Source: Flavobacterium sp. 1355
Lineage (GTDB): Bacteria; Bacteroidota; Bacteroidia; Flavobacteriales; Flavobacteriaceae
Reading direction: 5' to 3'
Length of the DNA: 64,000 nucleotides
Assembly: GCF_017833415.1 (NCBI RefSeq)
Contig: NZ_JAFICC010000006.1
Span: 1-64,000 of the forward strand
Below, one piece after another: positions 53,587 through 61,627 of the stretch. The position numbers were made by a program, and so were the translations under genes. The notes beneath the pieces are model-generated. The model saw only the letters and a program-made list of their open reading frames with translations. It ran no database searches and was not told the DNA's origin. Numbering within the stretch: position 1 is the stretch's first letter; each line of letters begins with the position of its first letter.

Positions 53587-54582
53587 CTAATCCAAAGATT
53601 CAGTCAGTTTCTTAAAAACTGATTTTGCATCTTTTCCTTCATATAATATGGCATATACCGCATCAATAATTGGCGTTTTTGCTCCGTAACCCTGATTTAG
53701 TTTATAAGCACTTTTTGTAGCATAATAACCTTCTGCAACCATGCTCATTTCCATCATGGCGCTTTTTACGGTATATCCTTTTCCAATCATGTTTCCGAAC
53801 ATTCTGTTTCTGGAGAAAACAGAATAGCCTGTAACTAACAAATCGCCTAAATAAGCCGAATCATTAATATTACGTTTCATTTTATGGACTTTTCTAATGA
53901 ATTTTTTCATTTCACGAATTCCGTTACTCATCATAACAGATTGAAAGTTATCTCCGTAACCTAAACCATGTGCAATTCCGGCTGCGATTGCATAAATGTT
54001 TTTAAGCATTGCAGCATATTCTGTTCCGATAATATCGTCTGAGATTTTGGCCTTAATGTAATTTCCGGAAAGTGATTTGGCAACAACACAAGCTTTGTCA
54101 GGATCTCCACAAGCAATAGTTAAATAGGAAAGCCTCTCTAACGCTACTTCTTCTGCGTGACAAGGGCCTGTAATAACCCCTATATTGTAGTAAGGAATAT
54201 CGTATTGAATATGAAAATGTTCTCCAACAATTAAACTTGTTTCCGGAACAATACCTTTAATAGCAGAAAAAATAATCTTATCAGCCAGAGAAACCGTTAA
54301 GTTTTGTAACTCCGTATTTAAAAAAGCAGAAGGAATCGCAAAAATTATATAATCTGCATATTCAACAGCTTCATTAATATTATTCGTTAATTTAAGTTTC
54401 CTGGTATCAAATTCTACCGAACTCAAATAATTTGGATTGTGTTTGTATTTTTCAAGATGTTCTATAGCAGCATCATTGCGCATGTACCACGAAATTTCAG
54501 AAAGATTTACACAAAGCATTTTTGCAATTGCCGTTGCCCAGCTCCCTCCTCCAATTACTGCAAATTTTAAATTTTCGCTCAT
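53587..54582 (-). CDS. gpsA: Glycerol-3-phosphate dehydrogenase [NAD(P)+]
   Basis: Makes sn-glycerol 3-phosphate for phospholipid synthesis. The 331 residues show the Rossmann motif GGGSWATAIAKML, FAIPSAFL, IKGIVPETSL, GPCHAEEVA and the catalytic Lys in AMLKNIYAIAAGIAHGLG. EYAAMLKN and NGIREM are also family-typical. It has a strong own promoter at 54601-54633. Confidence 0.96.
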   Translation of the reverse strand: MSENLKFAVIGGGSWATAIAKMLCVNLSEISWYMRNDAAIEHLEKYKHNPNYLSSVEFDTRKLKLTNNINEAVEYADYIIFAIPSAFLNTELQNLTVSLADKIIFSAIKGIVPETSLIVGEHFHIQYDIPYYNIGVITGPCHAEEVALERLSYLTIACGDPDKACVVAKSLSGNYIKAKISDDIIGTEYAAMLKNIYAIAAGIAHGLGYGDNFQSVMMSNGIREMKKFIRKVHKMKRNINDSAYLGDLLVTGYSVFSRNRMFGNMIGKGYTVKSAMMEMSMVAEGYYATKSAYKLNQGYGAKTPIIDAVYAILYEGKDAKSVFKKLTESLD

Positions 54583-54600
54583 TATTTTAATAATTTAAAA

Positions 54601-54633
54601 CAAAAGTACTTAATAATGTAGTAATAACACAAA
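54601..54633 (-). promoter_or_regulatory. gpsA promoter, Bacteroidota type
   Basis: On the minus strand TTTG (54633-54630), a 21-nt spacer and TACTTTTG (54608-54601) match the consensus. Confidence 0.75.
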
Positions 54634-54815
54634 ATCTGATTTAAGAAATTTAAAAACTGCCTTGAATTATAATGGTTTTCAGGTAGTTCCAAAAAAATAT
54701 AAAATATTTAGCAGAGATACAATAAAATTGTAAACCTTACGTTATAAGTATTTGTAAATTAGAATTTTAATGAGTTTAGCAAAAATTGAGTTAGTTAGTT
54801 TTGTTTTAGTATTTT

Positions 54816-54854
54816 GAAAAGGCGTTCCTAAAATCATTTTAAGAACGCCTTTTC
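54816..54854. terminator. Hairpin after the iron alcohol dehydrogenase gene
   Basis: GAAAAGGCGTTC (54816-54827) pairs with GAACGCCTTTTC (54843-54854) and the loop pairs further (CTAAAAT/ATTTTAAG). The T run is on the plus strand side. Confidence 0.75.
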
Positions 54855-54876
54855 GTTTAATTTTTTCTGATACTTA

Positions 54877-56034
54877 CTAGTAACTCATCTCAACAATTGC
54901 TTTTACTTTATCCAAAGTTACAAGTTGATTTTCTCCAAGCCCTTTCCAGCCTCTTTCATCAAAACGCTTGACAATAAAATCTGCAGTTTTATCATAGTCA
55001 TTTGTGTATTGTGAGAGTTTAGTGTCCATTCCCATTTTATGGAAAAATGCAACAGTCTGGTTAATTGCTTCTTTAGCAACTTCATCATCAGAACCGGATA
55101 AATTGAAAATTCTTCTTCCGTATTGTGCTAATTTTCCTTTTTTGGTTTCAAACATTACGCTGTATAAACTAGGTCCGATAATTGCCAAAGTTCTTGCATG
55201 GTCAATTTCATATAAAGCAGTTAGTTCATGACCAATCATATGTGTGGCCCAGTCTGTCGGGACACCTTTTTGAATTAATCCATTAAGTGCCATTGTACAG
55301 CTCCACATAAAATTAGAGGCCAAAGTATAATCTGTCGGATTTTCGACAACGCCCGGGCCAACTTCAATTAAAGTCTGCAAAATTCCTTCGGCAATTCTGT
55401 CCTGAAGAAATCCTTCGTGCGGATACGTTAAGTATTGTTCCATAACGTGCGTATAAGCATCTACGACACCATTTTGAATTTGTCTTTTTGGTAAAGAAGC
55501 AATAACTGCAGGGTCGCAAATTGAAAACTTAGGAAACAATGCACTTCCGCCAAAAGCCAGTTTTTCCTGAGTTGCATTAATAGTAACAACAGATCCCGAA
55601 TTCATCTCACTTCCGGTTGCCGGCAGTGTCAAAACAGTTCCAAACGGTACAGCGTTTTCTTTAATTAGAATCTTTTTTTGAAGAATATCAATCGGATTTC
55701 CCTCAAAATGAACCGCCGCCGAAATAAATTTTACCCCGTCAATTACAGATCCGCCGCCTACAGCAAGAATAAAATCAATTTTTTCAGCTTTTATTACGTC
55801 AACAGCCTTCATCAAAGTCTCGAATCTTGGATTTGGTTCAATTCCTCCAAACTCTACAATATTAAAACCTTCCAGAGTTTTGATTACCTGATCGTAAATT
55901 CCATTTTTAAAAATACTTCCACCGCCATAAGCCAATAATATTTTAGCCTCTTTTGGAACTAAAGTTGAAAGTTTTTTTATTTGTCCTTTTCCGAATATCA
56001 AATTCGTAGGATTATATAATTCAAAGTTTAACAT
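54877..56034 (-). CDS. Iron-containing alcohol dehydrogenase (YqhD/BdhA-like)
   Basis: This 385-residue group III dehydrogenase has the NAD(P) loop GGGSVIDGVKF near residue 95 and PATGSEMNSGSV. The iron ligands are the Asp and His of NGVVDAYTHVMEQY and the two His of HMIGHELTALYEIDHAR. It resembles YqhD and butanol dehydrogenases that reduce aldehydes with NADPH. It is downstream of a DJ-1/PfpI gene on the same strand, opposite a LysR regulator, a set that suggests response to reactive aldehydes. Confidence 0.93.
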   Translation of the reverse strand: MLNFELYNPTNLIFGKGQIKKLSTLVPKEAKILLAYGGGSIFKNGIYDQVIKTLEGFNIVEFGGIEPNPRFETLMKAVDVIKAEKIDFILAVGGGSVIDGVKFISAAVHFEGNPIDILQKKILIKENAVPFGTVLTLPATGSEMNSGSVVTINATQEKLAFGGSALFPKFSICDPAVIASLPKRQIQNGVVDAYTHVMEQYLTYPHEGFLQDRIAEGILQTLIEVGPGVVENPTDYTLASNFMWSCTMALNGLIQKGVPTDWATHMIGHELTALYEIDHARTLAIIGPSLYSVMFETKKGKLAQYGRRIFNLSGSDDEVAKEAINQTVAFFHKMGMDTKLSQYTNDYDKTADFIVKRFDERGWKGLGENQLVTLDKVKAIVEMSY

Positions 56035-56040
56035 GTTTTT

Positions 56041-56130
56041 GTTATTAGGTTCTAAGATGCTAAGGTTCTGAGATTCTAAGGTTTTTTACTAAGTTTAAAA
56101 TCTTAGCATCTTAGTCCCTTAGAAACTTAG
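56041..56130. repeat. CTAAGGTTCT-type repeat with inverted halves
   Basis: GGTTCTAAGATGCTAAG near 56047 faces AAATCTTAGCATCTTAGTCC near 56097, so the 90 bases can fold into a long imperfect hairpin between the DJ-1 and alcohol dehydrogenase genes. The same word family occurs at 23836-23890. Confidence 0.6.
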
Positions 56131-56138
56131 CATTTTTT

Positions 56139-56900
56139 TTATTTATTTAATTGTGCTAATAATTTCCCGGCAACTAATTTAGATGAAGCCGGATTTTGAC
56201 CTGTAATTAAAAGTCCGTCTTCAACCGCATAAGGCTGCCAATTTGGACCTTTAGAAAAAATCCCTCCGTTTGATGATAAGGCATCTTCCAATAAAAATGG
56301 AACTACTTTTGTCAAACCAACCGCTTCTTCTTCGTCATTTGTAAACCCGGTAACTTTTTTACCTTTTACCAAATATTCGCCTTTTACCTTTACGTTTTTC
56401 AAAACAGCTGGGGCGTGACAAACAAAAGCAACGGGTTTTTTATGATTATAAAAGGATTCAATCAAGGCAATTGAATTTTTATCTTCTACCAAATCCCAAA
56501 GTGGACCATGCCCTCCTGGATAAAATACTGCATCATAATCTGCCTGATTGATTGTCGAAAGCTTTTGTGTATGTTTTAATTTTTCCTGTAAGGCTTTATC
56601 AGAATCAAATCTTTTTGTGTCTTCTGTTGCAGACGACGGATCTGAACTTTTAGGATCAATTGGCGGCTGACCTCCAAGTGGAGAAGCAATCGTGATTTCT
56701 ACTCCTTTATCTAACAATTCATAATAGGGTGCAGCAAGTTCTTCTGACCAGAAACCGGTTTTTTCTCCAGTGTTGCCCAGTTTATCGTTGCTCGTTACAA
56801 CAAATAATACTTTTTTCATCTTTTTATTTGATTTTTGGGCAATAGCTGAAAAGCTAATTGCCGTTAATAATGTAATTCCAAGTAATTTTATTTTTTTCAT
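56139..56900 (-). CDS. Exported DJ-1/PfpI (Hsp31-like) family protein
   Basis: This 253-residue protein has a Sec signal peptide (LLTAISFSAIAQ). The DJ-1 fold follows with the nucleophile Cys in VAFVCHAPAVL, the upstream acidic residue in GFWSEELAAPYY and FYPGGHGPLWDL. It resembles HchA/Hsp31-type proteins that act on glyoxals or as holdases. Export to the periplasm is unusual for the family but common in Bacteroidota. It is divergent from a LysR gene that probably controls it. Confidence 0.9.
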   Translation of the reverse strand: MKKIKLLGITLLTAISFSAIAQKSNKKMKKVLFVVTSNDKLGNTGEKTGFWSEELAAPYYELLDKGVEITIASPLGGQPPIDPKSSDPSSATEDTKRFDSDKALQEKLKHTQKLSTINQADYDAVFYPGGHGPLWDLVEDKNSIALIESFYNHKKPVAFVCHAPAVLKNVKVKGEYLVKGKKVTGFTNDEEEAVGLTKVVPFLLEDALSSNGGIFSKGPNWQPYAVEDGLLITGQNPASSKLVAGKLLAQLNK

Positions 56901-56915
56901 CGTTTAAATTTTTAA

Positions 56916-56965
56916 CAAATTTACACCTTAAGTGATATTAGTAAAAATAAAATAAACTATGTTTG
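56916..56965. promoter_or_regulatory. Divergent promoters of the DJ-1 and LysR genes with an operator candidate
   Basis: TAAATTTG on the minus strand (56923-56916) and TATGTTTG on the plus strand (56958-56965) are full TAnnTTTG matches 34 bases apart. TTTAC (56920-56924) and GTAAA (56941-56945) form an inverted repeat around a central CTTAAG, a layout usual for LysR sites. Confidence 0.55.
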
Positions 56966-56984
56966 TTATAAAATAATTTATATC

Positions 56985-57884
56985 ATGGTAAATTTAGAAT
57001 GGTACAGAACTTTTAAATCGGTTTATAAAAACGGAAGTTTTTCACTAGCTGCAAAAGAGCTATTTATGAGCCAGCCTGCTGTGAGTCAACAAATATCTAT
57101 GTTAGAGGCACATGTGGGAAATAAGTTGTTCAATCGAAAATCAAAAGGAGTTGAACCAACAGAATATGCTAAGTTACTGAATAATTTAATTATTGATGCT
57201 CTTGAAAGGCTTGAAAATGTGGAAGTTGGATTTAGAGCAAAAGCTCAGGATGCCAATCGTTTAATTTCTGTAGGGATTTCAAAAGATCTTTTTAGCAGTA
57301 TTGGCAATGCATTAATTTCCAAGTATGCACTAATTGATTTTACTTTTGCTGAAAACGATGCACTTTTTAGTTTAGTCGATTCGAAGAAATTAGATTTTGC
57401 TATTGTGACCAAAAGATATGACACTTTTGATACGATTCAGGAAATGGTGGCGAAAATTAAATTGGTTATGGTCGCACCAGTAGATTTGGATATAACAGAA
57501 TTTCGTCAAAAAATAAAATCGGATAATTTTACAGAAGCTGAACAATGGCTAAATGAACAAAAATGGTATAGTCACGAAGCCCGTATTCCGCATATAAAAC
57601 TTTTCTGGCTACATGCTTTTAATAAAAAGAGACCCTCTATGATTCCTAATTATATTATTCCCTCAGAATATGAAATGCTGGAAATACTTTCTCAAAATTC
57701 AGGAATTGCGGTAACGTGGAATTGTAACGCAAGAAGGTTCATCCAGAAAAATAAATTGCAATTGGTTTGGAACAGTTTTTATGTTCCGGAAGAAAGTGTG
57801 TATTTATTGACGGGAAAACACAACAACTTAAGTTCCGTTTTTAAAATTATGTCTGAAGAATTAAGACAGGCTTTTCGAGTTTAA
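56985..57884 (+). CDS. LysR-family transcriptional regulator
   Basis: This 299-residue protein has an N-terminal winged HTH (FSLAAKELFMSQPAVSQQISMLE, read in parts, residues 18-40) and a C-terminal periplasmic-binding-protein-like effector domain (LISVGISKDLF ... GIAVTWNCNARRF). It starts at ATG 56985, just after its own -7 box. By the usual LysR layout it controls the divergent DJ-1 and alcohol dehydrogenase genes; the inducer is unknown. Confidence 0.93.
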   Translation: MVNLEWYRTFKSVYKNGSFSLAAKELFMSQPAVSQQISMLEAHVGNKLFNRKSKGVEPTEYAKLLNNLIIDALERLENVEVGFRAKAQDANRLISVGISKDLFSSIGNALISKYALIDFTFAENDALFSLVDSKKLDFAIVTKRYDTFDTIQEMVAKIKLVMVAPVDLDITEFRQKIKSDNFTEAEQWLNEQKWYSHEARIPHIKLFWLHAFNKKRPSMIPNYIIPSEYEMLEILSQNSGIAVTWNCNARRFIQKNKLQLVWNSFYVPEESVYLLTGKHNNLSSVFKIMSEELRQAFRV

Positions 57885-57956
57885 TTAATCGAAGTTTAAA
57901 CAGGAACTTCTAATTTATTTTTCAATTATGTTCTGATTTGAAAATGATTTAAGGGT

Positions 57957-58649
57957 ATGGAAAAATTACAAAATATTAGAATCGCAGTTGATGCAATTGT
58001 TTTTGGATATAAAAATAGTCAATTATATGTGCTTTTGATTCAGCAGAAATTCGGCACAAGTGATTCATACTGGGCTTTACCAGGCGGACTGGTAAAAAAC
58101 GATGAATCTTTAAAAGATGCCGTACAAAGAGAGTTAAGAGAAGAAACCAACGTCTCGGTAGATTATTTTGAACAATTATTTACGTTTGGCGATGATATCT
58201 TTCGGGATCCTCGCAACCGTGTAGTTTCAGTTGCCTATTTTGCTTTGGTAAATCCTTCAAAATTAGAGATCAAAGCCGATTCTGATGCAGAAAATGTGCA
58301 ATGGTTTAAGATAAGTGAAGTTCCGACAATGGCATTTGATCACAATTCAATTCTCAAAAAAGCTCTGGAGCGTATAAAAGCAAAATTAACTTATGAACCA
58401 ATTGGTTTTGATTTACTCCCAAAAGAGTTTCTTTTTTCGGAACTGGAAAACTTGTACTGTACCATTTTGGATAAAGAAATTGAGCGTAGAAATTTCAGAA
58501 AAAAAATCCTAAGTTTCGGAATTGTAGAAGAAACTGAAAATTATTCGCCGATAAAAACCGGGCGCCCAGCTAAATTATTTAGGTTTAATAAACAGAAATA
58601 CAATGATTTAGCCAAAGAAGGTTTTCACTTCGAAATAAAGTTTGCGTAA
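57957..58649 (+). CDS. nrtR: NrtR-type Nudix transcriptional regulator of NAD metabolism
   Basis: This 230-residue protein has an N-terminal Nudix domain with an intact box: GGLVKNDE, then RELREET with V two positions on. That differs from the decayed boxes of the pair at 27353-28820. The C-terminal winged HTH is preceded by GFDLLPKEFLFSELENLY and ends KLFRFNKQKYNDLAKEGFHF. NrtR proteins bind ADP-ribose or related NAD products and release operators in front of NAD salvage genes. It is directly upstream of such genes, and its last codons overlap one of two matching palindromes. Confidence 0.9.
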   Translation: MEKLQNIRIAVDAIVFGYKNSQLYVLLIQQKFGTSDSYWALPGGLVKNDESLKDAVQRELREETNVSVDYFEQLFTFGDDIFRDPRNRVVSVAYFALVNPSKLEIKADSDAENVQWFKISEVPTMAFDHNSILKKALERIKAKLTYEPIGFDLLPKEFLFSELENLYCTILDKEIERRNFRKKILSFGIVEETENYSPIKTGRPAKLFRFNKQKYNDLAKEGFHFEIKFA

Positions 58650-58661
58650 TTTTTACACAAA
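58641..58661. promoter_or_regulatory. NrtR operator candidate O1
   Basis: TTTGCGT-N7-ACACAAA, 21 bp, overlaps the nrtR stop codon. One half-site is identical to O2 and the other differs by one base; centre-to-centre distance to O2 is 52 bp. Confidence 0.6.
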
Positions 58662-58666
58662 ATAAA

Positions 58667-58696
58667 TTGTTTAATAAAAATATTGATCTATATTTG
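58667..58696 (+). promoter_or_regulatory. Promoter of the NAD+/ADP-ribose island
   Basis: TTG (58667-58669), a 19-nt spacer and TATATTTG (58689-58696) are a full consensus match, 29 bases before the start at 58725. Confidence 0.85.
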
Positions 58697-58713
58697 CGTA
58701 TAATTAACGCAAA
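58693..58713. promoter_or_regulatory. NrtR operator candidate O2
   Basis: A perfect-armed palindrome TTTGCGT-N7-ACGCAAA overlaps the last four bases of the -7 box and the transcription start, where a repressor would block RNA polymerase. Confidence 0.7.
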
Positions 58714-58724
58714 CTAAAAAAACT

Positions 58725-59558
58725 ATGATACTTAATTTAGACCAAAATTTCAGACCATTTCCAAATCAAAAAGAGATAGAATTCAAAAATTTTACTTTTT
58801 CAGGAGGAGAACCACACATCAAAATTAATCCTGATTTTAATGTTAATCAAAAAATAACCATTACACACAGATTAAATTCTTTTAACGATTTCGGATTGCT
58901 GTGTCTTGCAGTAGATGCTTTAAGACGAATGGATGTTAAGATTATTGATCTTTTCATTCCGTACTTTCCGGCAGCGCGCCAGGACAGAGTTATGATAAAA
59001 GGAGAACCATTGTCTGTAAAAGTTTATGCAGATATTCTAAATGCGATGCAGTTAAATAAAGTTTATGTTTTTGACGCGCATTCTGAGGTGACGCCGGCTT
59101 TGGTAAATAACTGCGAAGTGATTCCTAATCATACTTTTATTGAGCAAGTAATAAAAAGCATTGGCAACGATGTAAAACTGATTTCTCCCGATGGTGGTGC
59201 TTTAAAGAAAATATACAAAGTTTCTGAATTTTTAGGAGGAGTAGAAGTAGTGGAATGCAGTAAAAGCCGTGATGTAAAAACCGGAAAATTATCTGGATTT
59301 AAAGTTTATGAAGAGGATCTAAACGGAATGGATTGTTTAATTGTAGATGACATCTGCGACGGAGGCGGTACATTTGTTGGCTTAGCCGAAGAATTGAAAA
59401 ACAAAAATGCCGGAAAATTATTTTTGGCCGTAAGCCACGGAATTTTTAACAAAGGTTTTGAAGTTTTAGACTGTTTTGATAAAATATTTACTACGAATTC
59501 TTTTAAAGATTTTGATAATGAAAAAGTTGAGGTGGTTGGTTTGGACCGATTGATATGA
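58725..59558 (+). CDS. Short PRPP-synthetase-like (Prs-like) pyrophosphokinase
   Basis: This 277-residue protein is shorter than housekeeping Prs (about 310). The Prs elements are present: PYFPAARQDR (residues 79-88), FDAHS with D117/H119, KSRD (180-183) and a PRPP-type loop DDICDGGGT (208-216). The loop differs from the usual DDMIDTAGT. Prs moves pyrophosphate from ATP to the C1 of ribose 5-phosphate. Beside NrtR and a nicotinamide phosphoribosyltransferase it would supply PRPP for NAD salvage. Short Prs-like enzymes paired with NAMPT-like enzymes in phages instead pyrophosphorylate ADP-ribose (Adps in NARP1), and sequence alone does not tell which applies here. Confidence 0.88.
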   Translation: MILNLDQNFRPFPNQKEIEFKNFTFSGGEPHIKINPDFNVNQKITITHRLNSFNDFGLLCLAVDALRRMDVKIIDLFIPYFPAARQDRVMIKGEPLSVKVYADILNAMQLNKVYVFDAHSEVTPALVNNCEVIPNHTFIEQVIKSIGNDVKLISPDGGALKKIYKVSEFLGGVEVVECSKSRDVKTGKLSGFKVYEEDLNGMDCLIVDDICDGGGTFVGLAEELKNKNAGKLFLAVSHGIFNKGFEVLDCFDKIFTTNSFKDFDNEKVEVVGLDRLI

Positions 59559-59651
59559 GAAAATTTACCAATTGTTTGCAGGCGAAAAGGAATTTTGACT
59601 TTGAAACGTTTAGATGCTTTATTACAGCATTAAAAATTAAAATTAATTGAA

Positions 59652-60188
59652 ATGAAATATAATATAGAAAAACTCACAACCGAAAAACAGGAAAATAAAT
59701 ACTTGTTTTTTTGGGGACACCAGCCCAATAAAGACGGAAGTATTTCCAAAACTTGTTTCAGTCAGTGGTGGTTAAGTTCTTTTGATGTTGACGGGATAAC
59801 TTATAAAACAGCAGAACACTGGATGATGGCCAAAAAAGCATTATTATTTAATGACAAGGAAATTTTCGAAAAAATTATTCAGGCCAAATCTCCAGCTGAA
59901 GCCAAGAAGTTAGGACGAGAAGTTAAAAATTATGTCGATATGGTTTGGCTTGCAAATCGTTTTGAGATTGTAAAAGAAGGAAATCTGTATAAATTCGGCC
60001 AAAACAAAGATTTAAAAGAATTTTTGTTAAACACAAATGAAAGAATTTTGGTAGAAGCAAGTCCTGTAGATCCTATTTGGGGAATCGGAATGGCTGCAGA
60101 TCATAAAGAGGTAAACAATCCCGAAAAATGGCAAGGGTTAAACCTTTTGGGTTTTGCTTTGATGGAGGTTAGGGATGAATTGAGATAA
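59652..60188 (+). CDS. NADAR (YbiA-like, DUF1768) family ADP-ribose N-glycosidase
   Basis: This 178-residue protein has the NADAR family core: LFFWGHQP, CFSQWWLSSF, TYKTAEHWMMAKKALLF and DPIWGIGM near the C-terminus. Characterised NADAR proteins hydrolyse N-glycosidic bonds, including removal of ADP-ribose from guanine in DNA, and YbiA-like members act on riboflavin intermediates. Given macro and glycohydrolase neighbours, ADP-ribosyl nucleic acid repair is the better reading. It is 93 bases after the Prs-like gene and 7 bases before the next, so in one operon. Confidence 0.9.
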   Translation: MKYNIEKLTTEKQENKYLFFWGHQPNKDGSISKTCFSQWWLSSFDVDGITYKTAEHWMMAKKALLFNDKEIFEKIIQAKSPAEAKKLGREVKNYVDMVWLANRFEIVKEGNLYKFGQNKDLKEFLLNTNERILVEASPVDPIWGIGMAADHKEVNNPEKWQGLNLLGFALMEVRDELR

Positions 60189-60195
60189 ATTAATT

Positions 60196-61134
60196 ATGGA
60201 AAACAAAATAAAGTCTGGATTATTTGGAGTTGCAATTGGTGACGCATTAGGTGTTCCGGTAGAGTTTAAAACCAGAGACTATTTAAGAAGTAATCCTGTT
60301 CAGGATATGATGGGATTTATGTGTTGGCATCAACCTCCTGGAACGTTTAGTGACGATAGTTCATTGGCTTTTTGTACTGCCGAAAGTTTATGCAAAGGTT
60401 TTGATATTGAAGATATGGCAATAACTTTTGTGAAATGGATGGAAGAAGGATATTGGGGAGCTCATCATAAAGTTTTTGATATCGGAGGGACAACTAGGCA
60501 CTCTTTAGCAAGAGTTTTAAAAGGAGAACCCGCCAGAACTTCAGGTAATTTTTTTGAAGAAGATAATGGTAACGGATCTCTAATGAGAATTCTGCCTCTG
60601 GTTTTCCATCTTCATAAGGAAAAAGATGTTGAGGTTATTTACCAGAAAGTAAAAGAAGTATCATCAATTACTCACGCGCATTTTAGATCGGGATTTGCTT
60701 GCTTTATTTATGTTATTTATTGCTTAGAAATTTTAAATGAAGTGGACAAAATAGAGGCGTATAAGAATATGCAAAAGATTGTTTCTGATTTTTTAAGTGC
60801 TAAGAAATTTAATCCTGTTGAAATTCAGTTGTTTGATAGGATTTTAAAAAACAATATAGCTGAATATCCGGAAGAAAACATTCACTCGTCTGGGTATGTA
60901 TTAGATAGTTTGCAGGCTAGTTTATGGTGTTTTTTGAATTGGAATACTTATGAAGGAACTGTTTTAAAGGCAGTGAATTTAGGCGGAGATACCGATACAA
61001 CTGCAGCTATTACCGGAGGATTGGCAGGAGTATATTACGGAATGGACAATATTCCTGAAAAATGGATTGCCACATTGGCAAGAAAAAACGATATTGATGA
61101 TTTGTGCGAGCGATTGTCATTAAAGGTAAAATAA
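60196..61134 (+). CDS. ADP-ribosylglycohydrolase (DraG/ARH family)
   Basis: This 312-residue all-helical protein has two metal-binding motifs of the family: GTFSDDSSL (residues 49-57, Asp pair D53/D54) and GGDTDTTAAITGGLAG near the C-terminus. The N-terminal GVAIGDALGVPVEF is also classic. The enzymes use Mg2+ or Mn2+ to remove ADP-ribose from proteins or from O-acetyl-ADP-ribose, or act on phosphorylated ends of ADP-ribosylated nucleic acid. It is 7 bases from both neighbours, so co-translated with NADAR and macro proteins. Confidence 0.95.
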   Translation: MENKIKSGLFGVAIGDALGVPVEFKTRDYLRSNPVQDMMGFMCWHQPPGTFSDDSSLAFCTAESLCKGFDIEDMAITFVKWMEEGYWGAHHKVFDIGGTTRHSLARVLKGEPARTSGNFFEEDNGNGSLMRILPLVFHLHKEKDVEVIYQKVKEVSSITHAHFRSGFACFIYVIYCLEILNEVDKIEAYKNMQKIVSDFLSAKKFNPVEIQLFDRILKNNIAEYPEENIHSSGYVLDSLQASLWCFLNWNTYEGTVLKAVNLGGDTDTTAAITGGLAGVYYGMDNIPEKWIATLARKNDIDDLCERLSLKVK

Positions 61135-61141
61135 AAAAGAA

Positions 61142-61612
61142 ATGAAAGGCATTCAATATACAAAAGGCGATGCAACATCTCCTCAATCAGAAAATAATAA
61201 AGTAATTGTACATATCTGTAACGATATTGGAGGTTGGGGAAAAGGATTTGTAATGGCAATCTCGAAAAGATGGAAAAAACCAGAAAATCAATATAGAGAA
61301 TGGTTCAAATCTAAAGATGGTTTTGAATTGGGGAAAGTTCAGTTTGTTCAGGTAGAAGAAGATCTTTGGATAGCAAATTTAATTGGTCAGCATAAAATCA
61401 ATAAAGATGAAAACGGAAATGCGCCAATACGATATGATGCTGTTGAAGAAGGTTTGAAAGAAGTTGCTCTTTTTGCGATCAAAAATAATGCTAGTATTCA
61501 TATGCCAAGGATTGGCTGTGGCTTAGCTGGCGGAAAGTGGGAGATGATGGAACCGATTATTCTCAAAACACTTTCAAATAATGATGTTGAAGTTGTTGTA
61601 TATGACTTCTAG
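61142..61612 (+). CDS. Macro-domain ADP-ribose-binding protein
   Basis: This 156-residue single macro domain has GDATSPQSENNKVIVHICND, then IGGWGKGFVMAISKRW where the ADP-ribose-binding loops are expected, and MPRIGCGLAGGKWEMM as the phosphate loop. The form with G-x-WG-x-GF resembles the Poa1p/TARG1 branch, which removes the phosphate of ADP-ribose 1''-phosphate or ADP-ribose from Glu or guanosine. Next to KptA, whose by-product is an ADP-ribose cyclic phosphate, the phosphatase role is attractive but is inference. Confidence 0.92.
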   Translation: MKGIQYTKGDATSPQSENNKVIVHICNDIGGWGKGFVMAISKRWKKPENQYREWFKSKDGFELGKVQFVQVEEDLWIANLIGQHKINKDENGNAPIRYDAVEEGLKEVALFAIKNNASIHMPRIGCGLAGGKWEMMEPIILKTLSNNDVEVVVYDF

Positions 61613-61627
61613 AAAATAATAATAATA

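Noticed and set aside
57957..58649. Housekeeping Nudix hydrolase such as ADP-ribose pyrophosphatase
   Set aside because: The intact Nudix box alone fits, but the C-terminal winged-helix region and paired operators at the next promoter fit a regulator better; residual hydrolase activity is possible.
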